Part shown: in pieces, positions 50,083 through 62,838 of the stretch
Layout of the letters: the number at the start of each line of letters is the position of its first letter
Position numbering within the stretch: the stretch's first letter is position 1
NCBI GenBank assembly: GCA_037577475.1
Contig: CM075187.1
Coordinates: forward strand, 25,149,310-25,213,309
Direction: 5' to 3'
DNA from: Chaunax sp. Z400
Taxonomy: Eukaryota; Chordata; Actinopteri; Lophiiformes; Chaunacidae
DNA length: 64,000 nt
Notes under the pieces: generated by a model
The model's database searches: none
What the model saw: only the letters and a program-made list of their open reading frames with translations
What the model was told of the DNA's origin: nothing
Translations under genes and position numbers: made by a program

Positions 50083-51240
50083 ATGGAGGCTTTTAATGTG
50101 ACACAGAAGGAAGTGCATCAGCTGGTCTATATTGTATCCTCCCTCGCTCTTGATAACAGAACAGCCAAACAAACAGATCAATTGCTGCATAACTTTCTGT
50201 GGAAAAATCAAACACACTATATTAGAAAATCTGTTGTCGTAAATTCATGCAAAAATGGTGGTCTGGATTTTTTGGATTTTCCCTGTTTAAACAATGTTTT
50301 TAAAACCAATGTTTGTGGAACTTCATCCCCAAATTTGTCTTGGAGGTATGAACTTCCTACTGGTTAGTAATTATAAAATCACGATCAAGATTCCCCTTAA
50401 ATTATTAGAATTTCACAAACAGGCTCTACTGGCATGGAAGCTCATCTACAAGCTCAACTTTTCACCCCAGCGCTACTTTATCTGGAATAATGGTGATATT
50501 CTGCATGAACACAGACGATTTGGTTTGATCGAAACATCTTTTTGGTCGGTCAACTGATCACCCCAGAAGGTCGTCTTATGACCTACAATGAGTTCACCTC
50601 TCATTTGAATTTTTCTGTCACAGTGAAGGAGTTCAGGTTATGGGTTTTATTCCTTATGGTGCCCTGACCCCGTCTAAGGGCTTTCCTTGCCAGGCCGATG
50701 TCTCTGTGATCAGTCCTGTTGACACTCCAGTTGGAAAAACCTGCCTCTCTCCATCTCTTAAAAAACAAATAGAGTTTTCTGATCTCTGTTCCAAAATGAG
50801 ATCGCCACTAAGCCTTATGTCATGGCATAATGGAATAGCTTTGAGGATATCCCCTGGTCGCACGTTTGGTCATTACCCCATAGACACTTCATCACCAACA
50901 CAGTCTCCTTCATGGTTCTTCACAAGATATATCCAGTTTAACATTTCCTGATTAAATTCAAACAGGATGTAGATATCAGTTGCTCTTTTTGTGCAGATCA
51001 TACAGAAACTGTACCTCATCTGTTCTGACACTGCCAACCAAAACTAGTAAGGACACTCTGCTCCTTTGTATTACAGAAATGTTTTATTTGGATTTTTTTA
51101 GCAGATACAATTAGTTTTATTTTCTGCACATGTTCATGGGTAATGGATTGCTAATAATAGCAGTACTGTTTCCTTTTTCTTTTGTTTGTTTGTTTTTTCT
51201 CAATCAACCATGAACCATCAATAAATTGCAAAAAGAAGAC
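50083..51240 (+). mobile_element. Degenerate L1-type LINE ORF2 C-terminus
   Basis: Frames read LLHNFLWKNQTHYIRKSVVV, NGGLDFLDFPCLNN, then LEFHKQALLAWKLIYKLNFS and PQRYFIWNNGDIL, and near 50975 CSFCADHTETVPHLF, stop, HCQPK. This is the late ORF2 region of fish L1-type LINEs, including the C-terminal zinc-knuckle-like block whose Trp codon is now a stop. Several frameshifts. The end is AATAAATTGCAAAAAGA near 51220, an A-rich tail. Confidence 0.7.
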
Positions 51241-53394
51241 AAGAGGTGTTGTTTGAGTTTGTGCCGTACAGTCCCTGTGGTTGGTTAAGGCCCTTTTCAA
51301 GTTAAGGCCGAAGCTGGAGCAAATGTCCCTGATAACTTGACAGTGCTCCTGAGCCGTGTGTGTGTGTGTATCTCAGCATTAGCTGCTGACTTCCCAATCT
51401 TCCATACCTTCTTTGTGCCAAATATCTCCTGAAAAAAGTCCAAAATCTTCACATTCTATTCATAACATGAAAAAGTACCATAAAATATTTCTTTGGCACC
51501 ATAAATGTCAGTAGGAATTTACAAGGGTGATTTGTTCGGTGACAGCTGGGGTGTAACGGATCACAAAACTCTTGGTTCAAACCATATAATGGTTTTGAGT
51601 CACGGACTGCATCACTTTATGGGTCAGGAGAAAAGAAATCTGAGAGAGGAAATCAGCTCCGAAGTACTTTCTGTCTACAGTCACCGCTGTAGCTGTGTTA
51701 TAAACTTATTATTATTATTATTTCTTACTGTAATATAGATTTTTATAATACACTCTCAAGGCTGAACATCCACTGAAGGCCTCTGTGCTTGACAGGCAAA
51801 GAGTGACAGGAGCTGCTCCGGTGAAAGCGGAGTTATGTGTCAAAGGGATATTTCCAAAGTTGCCATAACCATCACAGTATCTACTTCGAGGATGACAAGC
51901 ATGCCTGCTAGTTCCCCAGTAACACCAGTGGAAAAGTCCATTCAAACCACAGAGATGAGATGCGTCATTTCCCATCCGGTAAACTGTTATTTATTAAAAA
52001 GTTACTCGCTACAATGTGTGATTACATACATACATGATACATTTGATGGTAAGCTTATTTCCCCCTCCCTCGTCTCCTTCCTCCTCTTCTCATCCACCCT
52101 GAGCCTTGAGAGGTGGAAGAATAGGCTTGCCGTTTGAGCGGCTTATCTGTGGCAACATATGAGAAGTGCAGGTCAGTGACGTTCCAGGAGAATGTCTTGT
52201 TTTAATTGCTTCTTTAAAGCCTGAGCAGCTGCAGCGAGGAGGAGCGTACATCTGTAAAATGGCATGAAAGCTCCACAGTTTACTGTGGGGGAACAGCGGG
52301 ACACTTACAAAGCATTTTTTCATCGATGTTCATAAGTTGTTCCACAATGCTCCATTACTGAGAGGGGCTTTATGGTTTAAACTTCTTGGAGACCTTTTAG
52401 AAGGTTGTGCAACATGAGGGAACTTAAAAACTGTTTAACTAATGCGGTCAGATTTTTCTGAGGAATAGAAGAATATATTTAAGAAGTTGTTGAACTTTTC
52501 AGGGATGCTGTCACACACTTGATACTGAATCCTGTGACTGAGTAAAATAGGAACACTTTTCATTTATTTGCAGGTTGTTGTTTTTTTTTACGGTAACAAA
52601 ACTGTGAGTGACTTTCATGTTACGTCAAATCTCATTTTTGCTTCAGTTCGTAATAACTTTATGTTCTATTTGGGCTCGAAACACTGCAGTGACGTCTTTT
52701 TAACTTTAAAATGGGAAGCTCGGCTCTGGTTTATTGGTGTGTTCAGTATTAGAATATATTCTCCGACTGAATGAGCACATATTGCAGGAGGTGAAGAGAA
52801 AGTCAGAGGAGGAGGAGTGGATGTCTCTACTGACAGTGGCTCCCCAGGGCTTCATGTATCAGTGGCTGCCCTGCTTAAGTCAAACATGGCTTGAAGTCAC
52901 TTTACACTCTCACACTCACACACCCACACACACACACTCTCACACACACACAGACACACACACAGAATGTTGTGAACACCTGTACCCATGTTGTGTTTTT
53001 GCTGTGTAAAGTATAGAATACGTTCTGTAGGTCTATTTTGTTTAAATCCTTCTCTCACAAAAATGCAGTAAATGAGACAAACAGCTTATTAACAGTCTGT
53101 AAATACTTAAAATCCTTTATGGAATTCACTAACAATTAGTAAATGTTAAATCTGACAGATGTGATTAATTAATAACCTATAGACCTAAACATTTAGGAAA
53201 ACATGTATCAGATTACTCATGAATAACGTCATTATTATACAGCTGGAAGCACATTTATTAAAAAATAGCATTCATCTGCTGTTTGAAATGAACAAATCAC
53301 ACAAGAACCGTTTAAATAGTTCAATACATTAGATATTACAAGTGTTTTTCTCAAATATAACACAAAATTCTACATTTTCTGACCACTCAAAATG
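51241..53394. other. Non-coding stretch with CA-rich tract
   Basis: Contains an interrupted (CA)n microsatellite at about 52904-52964. No gene recognised. Confidence 0.5.
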
Positions 53395-54595
53395 ATTCAA
53401 TCTTTGTAGAGACCCTTTAGCTGCTATGACCTGCTGCAAACATGATGTATATCCAGACACCAGCTTCTTGCAGCGCTCCTGAGAAATCCTAACCCATTCC
53501 TCATGTGCAAAGGCCTCCAGTTCTGGAATAGTCCTGGGTTTACGTGCTGCAACCAGATATTTTCTATGGGATTCAAGTCAGTGACGGCCATGATGAATGA
53601 ATGATGAAAACCAAGCCTTAGTGGACTTTGAGCCATGTTTGGAATGATTGTCCTTTTAGAATGTCCAATGATGCCCAAGCTTCATCTTCCTCACAGATGG
53701 TGAGATGTTTTTGTGGTGGCAGGCTTTGGTTTTTGCATGGTATCAGGTATCAGAAAGAGTGTGGATGCGGTTCAGGTGAGCGGGGAGTTTTAATTATGAC
53801 AGGTGTTTGTTGTTAGACTGATTACTCTGTCTGGGAAAGAGGTTGTCTGTAAGACTGGAGACGCAAGAAGCATCTCTTAACTTGAAGAGGCTGAAAAGGT
53901 TATGTTCATTATTTACTAAGTGATTTATGTTGAAGCAAAGACTGTTGATAAAAGTCTTCATTGGTGCTGTCACCGCGGAACCAACTGTTAGTTTTCTTCT
54001 AGGATTTCCTGATCCTTGATGGAATCCATCTTACCCTCTACACACTGCAGGTTTCCAGTGGCTGAGGAAGCAAAGCAGCCCCAGAGCATCACCGAGCCAC
54101 CGCCATGCATCACTGTAGGTAGAGTATTCTTTTCAGCACACATTTCAGTCTTCCTCCTCCAGACGTACTGCTGATCCAGGGGCCCCAAAAGTCCCAGTTT
54201 GGTTTCATGGCTCCACAGAACAGCATCCCAAAACTTCTGTGTCTTATCAAGATGGTTCTGAGCTATTGGAGCAGACTTTTCTTGTCTTTTTGGGTCAGCA
54301 GTGGTGAACGTCTTGGAGGTCATGCATGGAGCCCTGCTGTAAATTTAGGCCTTAACAGAGAAGCTTTGGGACTCTACTGCTAAGGTAAGTCTGTGAAGGT
54401 TGGCTCAGAGTTGTAACAACAGCTGTTTGTAAATGTGTGCTCTCATGACGGATGATATTTATTCCTGAAAAAAAGTTGTATTGAGCTATCTAATTTGTTC
54501 TTGTGTGATTTGATTGTTGCAAACAGCTGATGAAACTGATACTTTCCCAATAAACCTAATATATAACGGGGGTTGAATAATTTTTCTTCCAACTG
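53395..54595 (-). mobile_element. Tc1-type DNA transposon, inactive, with internal insertion
   Basis: The minus strand starts CAGTTGGAAGAAAAATTATT beside a TA at 54596-54597, a Tc1-style terminal repeat. Downstream, W-DAVLWSHETKLGLLG, VWRRKTEM and NTLPTVMHGGGSVMLWGCFA are the Tc1 transposase catalytic core, and TDLNPIENIW (53424-53678) is the late DxE block. Between them (about 53708-53985) lies roughly 280 bp of unrelated sequence, and the frames are shifted. The opposite terminal repeat was not found near 53395. Confidence 0.75.
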
Positions 54596-56857
54596 TACTA
54601 TTCTTCAAAAAAAATTAAATAAAAGAAATGTCAGTATCATCCAGTAATTAAACTTTGGTACATTGTATTGATTGGCACAATAGAATCACTACTACAGTTC
54701 TAATACTGCAAAATCTTACAATCAAACAGTTCAATTTGCGGAATCATTCAGCAAAAGATAAAGAAAGGATGCAGACATATAAGATGATATGAGATACGAT
54801 GTTGATACAGGCTGTTGGTTGAGAAGAGGTGCACCTGTTTCTATTCCAATGCAAACTCTGTTATTATGGTGTCAGGTTGTCAGAGGCGTCCAACTCTGAT
54901 GTGATTCAGAAAGTGACAGAAAATGCACACATTACACTTATTTTCTTTGCACCTTTGTAATGACGCTTCACTCAGGATTGTGTAAATTAATTCACTTCAT
55001 CATTTAAAGGGATGATGGCATAATGCAGGTGCAGGTAACCTAAAAACAACATCAGTATCCAGTGTGTTTCACACCCTGAGAGGAGAAACACTGAAGCAAT
55101 TACAAATTTACTCATCTTAACGTTCATTTTAGAAATAAAATGTAGCATATTTGGAGATAAACTAAAGGAACCTGTCAGCTTTCATTTCGTCTCAAATTGC
55201 TTTACCTCATACATGTGCAGCAAACAAAGCTGCTCTAAGCTTCAAAGCATCACTTCTCAAATCTCCACCTTGATTTTTTTGCTTTTCATCAAAGAACCCT
55301 TCAGGGGGTTGAGATTTTTTTTTTTTTTTGGTGCAGTCAGAGCGAGTGGACAGCCAGCCAGAGAGAAACACAATAAGGGAGAAACATGGTGAGTAAATGG
55401 GCAGAAACAAAATACATGGTGTGCTGCCAGGAGCAGCGTCTCTGCGTGAATCCTGCTCGTTCGCTTGATGTCAGAACAGAGAGGAGGCGAGAGAGTTTCA
55501 GCGCAGAGGAGCGTCAGTGGACGCGGACGCCGTCTCGTTTTCGGTGTAATTACAGGTGATGCGGTCTGCCTGTGAAAACGTGTCATTTTCCTCGTGTGGG
55601 AGTTAGATGCCACGTCTGCATTTGTGTTGCGGTGCAGGTTTGTCAAGTGTTCAGATCGCAGCTGTCAGCTGTTGTTTGAGAAAGGATGATAATTGGACGA
55701 GGTGTCGAGACCCTACCTCAGGTTCTGTTTCCACTGTTACCCTTCATCATTTATTTGGTACCGCTCTATCTATTGCTTCTGGAGTTCATCTCCTGATGGT
55801 GGTGATGTACAAGGCAAACACTGTGCTGCTTTGAAGGACAACACTGTTCGACGGGGAGGATATTGCCTGGAAACAACAAGTGCACACATGAATACATTTT
55901 GGACCTTGAGCTTAATTTGTTGCCTGAATGTGTTGTCTATTGATATCTCCCCCAGAATGAGGTGGATAACACACACACAGACACACATGCACAAAAGAAA
56001 AATCCCATTTGGTTTTTCTGTCAGTTTCAGGGGCCTGTCGAAGGGAATATCAGGCAATCGCTTGAAAAGGCAGGATTGAAAAGGCTTGATTGATTTTTTT
56101 TATTCAGTCTCAAACCAAGCTGAACCAGTCCACCCAACTGATTCATGAATAATCTAATTTCTCTCTCAGCTAATCATGGGGTTGCTTCACCCAACGAGTG
56201 AGCCACTCCTTCTGCTCAAAGGGTCCCACCTTTATTTTACCTCCGCAGTGGACTGCACCCTGCACTTTGCACGTAACGTCTGAACCAAGATTGTGGAAGA
56301 AATATTACCAAGTGCCGCGCCATCCATCATCAGGGCTGCCCAGGCTATGAAATACAGGCCCGGCCCTACCGACAATGAGTCCTATCTTGTATGTCCGACC
56401 TCTTGCTTGTGTATTTATCACCTAAGCAGCTGCACAACATGTGATTCATTGAACGGTCTCACTGATACAACATGCTGACTACATCTCTGGGCAGTTGGCC
56501 CGCTTCTCTATCTATGATAAAGATCCACACCCCCCCTTTTCCTCAATGTCCTCACAGAAGGATGTGCATTCTGTTTTTTATTGCTCCTTCTCTCCCACTG
56601 CTGTTGTGCTTATGTAAGTATGTTTATATGGTGCACATCTAGAGGGTAGTCTCACAACAAGGCCTGCTGCCTGAGGGATGTGTCGGCACGAGCGGGAGAA
56701 AAGTTGGAGATGCCACAGAGGTTTGTAAATAGAAGACTTGTGTCCCGGGTTTGGGCTCTGAGATGAGTGTGTGAATAAGTGGGGACATATTTAAGTTAGT
56801 GACTCTTAACCAGAATCAGTGCCAAGTCACTGCTATTTCTTTTATTTATATGTACAT
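54596..56857. other. Non-coding stretch
   Basis: No exon or repeat recognised beyond a T run at 55315-55329. Frames around 55260-55830 have no motif. Confidence 0.45.
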
Positions 56858-57028
56858 GGGGCGGCTGTGGCAGAACGTCGGTGGTTTGATCCCCAGTTCC
56901 CCCAGTCTACATGTCAGAGTATCTTGGAGCAGGTGCAGTAAGAGCTGCCCACTGCTCCACAGGGACGGGTCAAATGCAGAGAAAAAAATTCCCCACGGGG
57001 ACAATAAAGTATAACTTATCTCATCTTG
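56858..57028 (+). mobile_element. tRNA-derived SINE with internal deletion and L2-type tail
   Basis: Begins GGGCGGCTGTGGC, then jumps to a box B-like GTCGGTGGTTTGATCCCC, so most of the tRNA 5' half between the boxes is missing. Body CAGAGTATCTTGGAGCAGG and CCACAGGGACGGGTCAAATG, tail TTCCCCACGGGGACAATAAA followed by (ATCTT)-like repeats. Same family as 42085-42312. Confidence 0.7.
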
Positions 57029-60000
57029 TACACCAACCTACCAGGAATGCATTAGGCCTCTATGTAGATGAAAGTCTCCTGCATCGGACAAAGCACTGTC
57101 CTTTGCTGCCTTATTCTATCTTCAGTTATTGTATCTTTTTGGGGTAGTTAAAGGAAATCTACAGTTTATTACAACTTTGTTTTTATTTTCTTAGTGATAG
57201 ATAGAGCCATCAGTTCAGTTGATGACACACATCCGGATGCGCTAGTTTAACAGCAGATATATTTAGTAACCTAATATCTGAATCATGTGATGGCAATATC
57301 AAAATAAACCAGTCAGCCAGCGGCTGGAGCAATGAAAATAAAAGCCCTGATTTTATAAACCAAAGCTCTTCTCTAGCTGCTAATCTAGATATAGCCACAA
57401 CCCTTCTAAATACAGCCTGTTCACTCCCTATTAATTCAATTGTACCAAAATCGGCTGCAATTCACCTAGAGGACGCTCACTAAGGAGTTCTAAATCAATG
57501 GGAGAGAATGGAGCTAAATGGCTAAAATAATTATGTATACCTACATAAAGACAACAGAGTTCAAATATTATATTAGTTTGCGCAAATATTGTATTGATTA
57601 TATATCAGAAGAGAAATAAAAACGCACCAATGTTTTTCGTTTTTCTTACAATGAAGCCGATATGCCCACAGACTAGCCTCCTGCTAATGAATGCTGATTG
57701 GTCAGTTAAGAATTTAAGACAGGACCCCATTCCTCGAAGTCGCCCGGAGTGAGCAGAAGTTTTTGAAGTGAAACTGAATGAATATCTAAAGGAGGATCAG
57801 GAGGACTTCAGTTTTTGACAGCCTAATGTAGATCTGGTTAATGTAATAGCAGAGATATTGAACTGACAATTAATGCTGTAAGTGACTTTCGGTGTGTGAC
57901 GTCACAACTACTTAAAGAAAGATATTTCACAACAACTGAAGATGCAAAACATCATCTAATGTACCTATATGTATTGTCTCTACACATTATATCGAAAGCA
58001 TAATGAAAAGATTTTTTGCCCCATAAATGTTACATTTTGGTGCTTCAGCTTCATAGACCTCCATTCATTTTGGACTACAGTATCTTGTGGGGGCCCCTAC
58101 ACAAAAGTGGAAGTTTTGGGAGTGAAAAATCTCAATACTAGCGGAATAACTCTGGATTAGCTTTATTTTCTTGAACACAGTATGGCTCGGGCTACACAAC
58201 AAATAATATTTTCCCCCTGTAATTCTATCCAGTAGTAACACAATGACAGACTGTATGACTATTTTGGTCATGGATTTCATACATTAATATGGTTATACAT
58301 TTTAAGCATATTTCTTATCAGATACCCTGTGATCAAATCTTATCAACTGGAGGCAAGTTGTTTAATTTATGTCAGTTTAGAGATCCGTGACATGACCTCT
58401 GTTTTAACAGACAAACTGTGGATCCAGAAGATGTGTCAGTACTTCTTCAGCTCTCTCTGAATATTTACTTTTCAGGTAACAACTCTCACCAATTAAAGAG
58501 TAGAGAAGCCTTTAGGCTATGAAGCCTGAGAGGCAACACCTGCGGCAAAAATACAAAGTCAATAAAGCACTGGCTGCTGCTCATAAGGCTTATTTCTATA
58601 AGCATATACTGATAATTAAGGACATTTTTTTTTTATTCCTTACTAACCTTGCATCTGTATCTCAGCAGTTGGACTGTCACATGTTTTCTAGATGTTTGGA
58701 CAGAGTTCAGCGAGTAAATCAAACTGAGTTGTTGTGCTAGACCATCGGCTTCAACATCCCCAGTGGAAATTACTCTCTCGCTTGTAGCTACACATCAGCT
58801 TTTCCACTTTCAATTACTGGTGATCTGAACAATTTGTCTGAAACGGCGGCAGAATTCCACGTACTGTCTCTGAGATTCTGTATTGCAGCGTATTGTTTTT
58901 TAAAGGATGAATAGTCCCTTTTATGCCGTGAAGACAGATGCTATTTCCCTGCTTGTTGACTAAAACCATGCCTCTATGGTGTTATTACGACTGTATGCTT
59001 TTCTGGACTCGCCTTGGCCACTTTCCTCCCGAGTTCATTATGCACACAATCTGTGACAGAGTACATTAGTTCTACGCACTGTACAGCTGCCAAACCCAGT
59101 AATCTAATAGTAATGTATAAATTCCTTCTGGCAGGCCAATAAAGCTCAGATTAGCTTCTCTGCGAAGGTACACTCATGCAGCAGTTGACAGACATGTGAA
59201 GAGAGCATTAGCATATCATCGGCACGGGATCTCTGGGGACGGAGACACTCAGTACTTTCCCATCTCCTCCGCTGTCTCCACTACTAGCAATACATAGGAA
59301 AGCACTGATTTGGTTAGCAACTACTTGATTTAATACATGCTCAGGAGAACGGGGATGTATTATGGGCTCATCGGCATTGCAGGTTGTATGAGAAGGAAAA
59401 AAAACAAAGTGTCAACTGGATTATGTAAATAAGAGAAGAGGATCTGTTTTATGTTGTTGTTTTTATGAATTTTAAACCGGAAAGCAGCTAACTTTATTAT
59501 TGTTTTTTTTAACAGACAGTGATAAAGATAAACAATGCAAAGTTAGCTTTGCAAGCTGAATGAAATTAAGTGAAAATTGGACAAAAGTGCATTTTGCTCT
59601 TTTGCATTATTCATGAGAGAGGGTTTAAATATATTATTGCTGGATGCAAAACTGAATATTTTTTCTGAGGCTCAGCAGTTGGCTGTTAAACGTTTGAAGT
59701 GATCAGGATATCATCCAGTTAGAGGGAGTCATTTCAGCACAATAATGCTTTTATTTGTTCCTGTGAGATAAAGAAAAGGATGACTCCATAAAATGAAACC
59801 CTCCACACAGGGAGGCTCATTTTCCAAATCTTGATCGGACATACAGTAAAGCATATAAAGATGATAATCTGCATCATATAGTGTCTTCGCTGTAGCGGAG
59901 GGTCACCTTCTCAGAATGGGCTTTGGGAGGCAAAATGATGTTTTGTAGGATAGCTAACACTAAACTCCTTTTTCAAGGTCCCTCATATGTACTCTCCCCT

Positions 60001-61439
60001 ATTATTGAGCGACCAGCCTCAAGGCCTGCTCTATATTCATGACATAAAGGTTGTTCATACATAATATTTGTGTATAGTTCCCATCGTGTTCCAGTGAAAC
60101 CGTGGCTGCTCTCACACCACTGGAGCAGCACTGGCACCTTTATTGATCTCCACACAATAAAGGAGCGCAAAACTACGTCTGGAAATTAGATTTTTATGCT
60201 GCAGAAATATGCCGGCTGAAATTGCATTACCTTAGCACATTCATAGCATTTTTTTTTAAACAAAGTTAAACATTAAATCCCCAGCCCTGCTATTTTTCAA
60301 GCTTACTCCTCCCATCTGCTGCTACCAACAAGAGTATCTTTACTAACTAAAAGAGGGAATGCATGCATGAACAATATGGCCTTCTTATTTTCCTACATGG
60401 TGAGGTTGCTTTATAGGATGCATTCAAGTAAAAAGTGTTTATTCATAACATAAAACATGGGCTTCCATGATCTGCTTCGATGCTGGTTTCTTTTTTGCAA
60501 ACTGACAAACTCACACAATCAGACTCCACCTTTTCCCATTGCTTTCGATTATGGATGTAATATTGCAGGAGCATGAAATGATAACCATTTCTATTCCACT
60601 GGGGAGAAATATTTCCCATCAATATGTTCCCACAGTCACAGTCATTTTCGACACATCATCTATTCTGTCACAATTCTGGCAATGTGGATGCTGCCTTTAA
60701 CCAAATGTCTTCTGTACCAGAGCACTCATGCTGAGAGTTTGTATTCATACATATTCAATGCAAAGGGGAACTGCTGGTATGCATATGAGGCATTTCCATC
60801 TGAGTTTGCCAAATGAGGAAAATTGATTACCTTTGACTGCTTGTGATCAAAATTGAACTATCCTATATTTTAGTCCAATAACCATGTTATGTGGTTATGA
60901 TGGTAACCACTGGACATGCAGATGACATGGGTTTGAATTTCACATTTCATTTTTTGATGTATTAATTAAATGGATTTCTGTTACTGTGGCAGTGTGGGTT
61001 TGGTTAACTTGGGACTAGAGAGAGAGAAGGGGTGGTTCGGGGAATGTTGTCAGGGAGAGAGAGCTAATTATTGTTTTTTTAATTCATCTCTGCCTCCTGG
61101 AGTCAGCCTGGAAAGACCGACTGCGTGTGAGACATGAGGAATGTGTCTGGAGTGGACGCTGGAAAGCGTTTGTTTATGGGTGTCAAACTACAGAAACTGC
61201 AAAGCTTGTGGTTGAATGTTTCGTTAACTTGTATTTACAAGGTACATTATCACAACCTCCTTCAACCGTCGCCATATTTGTTGTTGTCCAACCTTTTGAC
61301 ACTTGGCTGCCCTCCTGAGGTTGTATCGATGTCAAATTAAAGGACGTATGGAGGGCATGAAGGATAGACCATACACAATTGGATGTATCCATTCACGTAT
61401 GTACAGGGAGCATAAATGGGCCTTTACTCCTCTCCGGAG
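57029..61439. other. Non-coding stretch
   Basis: No gene recognised. 57400-58160 has the look of an old dispersed element (CCTATTAATTCAATTGTACC, GACCTCCATTCATTTTGGAC) but no termini. 58800-60900 is low in simple repeats and might include conserved non-coding sequence. Confidence 0.4.
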
Positions 61440-61570
61440 TCCCTCGTATCTACCCGGTTTGCTGCTTCCTGTTTGGTGCTGGAGACTGCACCCCCTGGTT
61501 GTTGACAATGCTCAAGTGATTGAACGTCACTATATGCATGAGCCAAGACTAAAAACTGATGTTTGGTTTT
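61440..61570 (+). repeat. Dispersed repeat, copy 2 of 2 in window
   Basis: Contains TTTGCTGCTTCCTGTTTGG and CATGAGCCAAGACTAAAAAC, matching the minus strand of 6485-6625. Opposite orientation and 55 kb apart. Family unknown. Confidence 0.5.
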
Positions 61571-61657
61571 ATTGTAAAATGAGAAAAAGACTGATTGACA
61601 GCTCAGAGTTTTGTGACCAGATTACCCCAAACAATCGAAATGATCTATCTACAATAA

Positions 61658-61692
61658 ACTATCTATCTATCTGTCTGTTGTCTGTCTGTCTA
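61658..61692. repeat. (CTAT/CTGT)n microsatellite
   Basis: Short tetranucleotide run, CTATCTATCTATCTGTCTG followed by TCTGTCTGTCTATG. Confidence 0.85.
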
Positions 61693-62439
61693 TGCCATAT
61701 AGCAGCATTTGTTACCAAAATACTCTACAGGTTATCTATAATTGGGAGGGTGGGGATTTTTTTGCCCCTAGCCCACCTAGCAGATACATCTGGCCCTGGG
61801 ATGGATGCATCCTCATGCTACATGTTCTTCCTCTCGCACCAACTGGAGCAGCATCTACCAGAGAGCTGAGGCAATGAAATCTCCTGAGGGACATTACTAT
61901 TGATAACTGGGTTACGAATCATTTAATACCATTAGAGACTTTCTACCCCTGCGCCTTACGTGGAAATATCATTCCTATCCACATCTCCCACGCTGTGAGA
62001 GATTATGAAGGGTGATGAAGCAGTGGAATGGTGGAAGATTTGTCAAGTTAATAAAACAAACTCCATGGAGAGCTATTTCCAGGCATCATTGAAGTATGTT
62101 TAAAGTAAGTGAGAGCTGATGGTGGCCACGGCAGTCGTGAGCAGAATCAGAAACAGAAGGCAGGGGAGGTAAATCAAATACTTACTGGCTTATGTTGACA
62201 TCGCAGTTGATGCCTGAACTCAGGTAATGGATGTCTGACTGCATTCTGGAGAACAGGAAGGAGAATTTACATACTGGTAGAGTACAGAGGCATCTTTGTA
62301 TCCTCGAGTCTGTTGGAATGCATAAAGAGCAAAGATGAGTTTGGAATTACTTTATAGCCTCTCTATATTTCTTATTGTGCACCATCATCTTTCCAGCCAT
62401 TCGTTACTTCATTTCTTGTTTGCTTCCAACAGTTGGTTG
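61693..62439. other. Non-coding stretch
   Basis: Nothing recognised. Confidence 0.5.
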
Positions 62440-62838
62440 ATTTGTGAAGAGAGAGCTGAGCTGTAAGGCAAAGCTCATGATTTATGAGCTCTACAGTAGT
62501 GAGAATGAGAATGAGATTGCGGATACAAGCAGCCAAAATTTGTTTCCTTCGTAGGGTGGCTTTGCTCAGCCTTCGAGATAGGGTGAGGAGCTTGGACGTT
62601 TGGAGGAAGGCGCTTCCCTTTATAGGTTTTCCGGTCAAGTCCAGCTGGGAGGAGACCCCAAGTTAGACCCAGAATTTACTGGAGGGATTACATCTCATCT
62701 GGCCTGGAAACATATCGGGATCCCCCAGGAGGACCTGGAAGTTGTTGCTGGGGAGAGGGACGTCTGGAATACAATGCTTAGCCTGCTGCCACCACAACTT
62801 GACCCCGGATGGATGGATGGATGGATGGATGGATATTT
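62440..62838 (+). mobile_element. Rex3-like RTE LINE 3' fragment with GGAT tail
   Basis: Reads IQAAKICFLRRVALLSLRDR, then PKLDPEFTGGITSHLAWKHI, GIPQEDLEVVAGERDVWNT and PPQLDPG, ending in a (GGAT)n tail at 62809-62832. Same family as 42644-43165 but on the other strand. About 60 bp of the conserved middle is deleted and there is one frame change. Confidence 0.75.

Noticed and set aside
55257..55834. Overlapping 75-129-codon frames on both strands
   Set aside because: No motif, no splice logic and conflicting frames; treated as chance.
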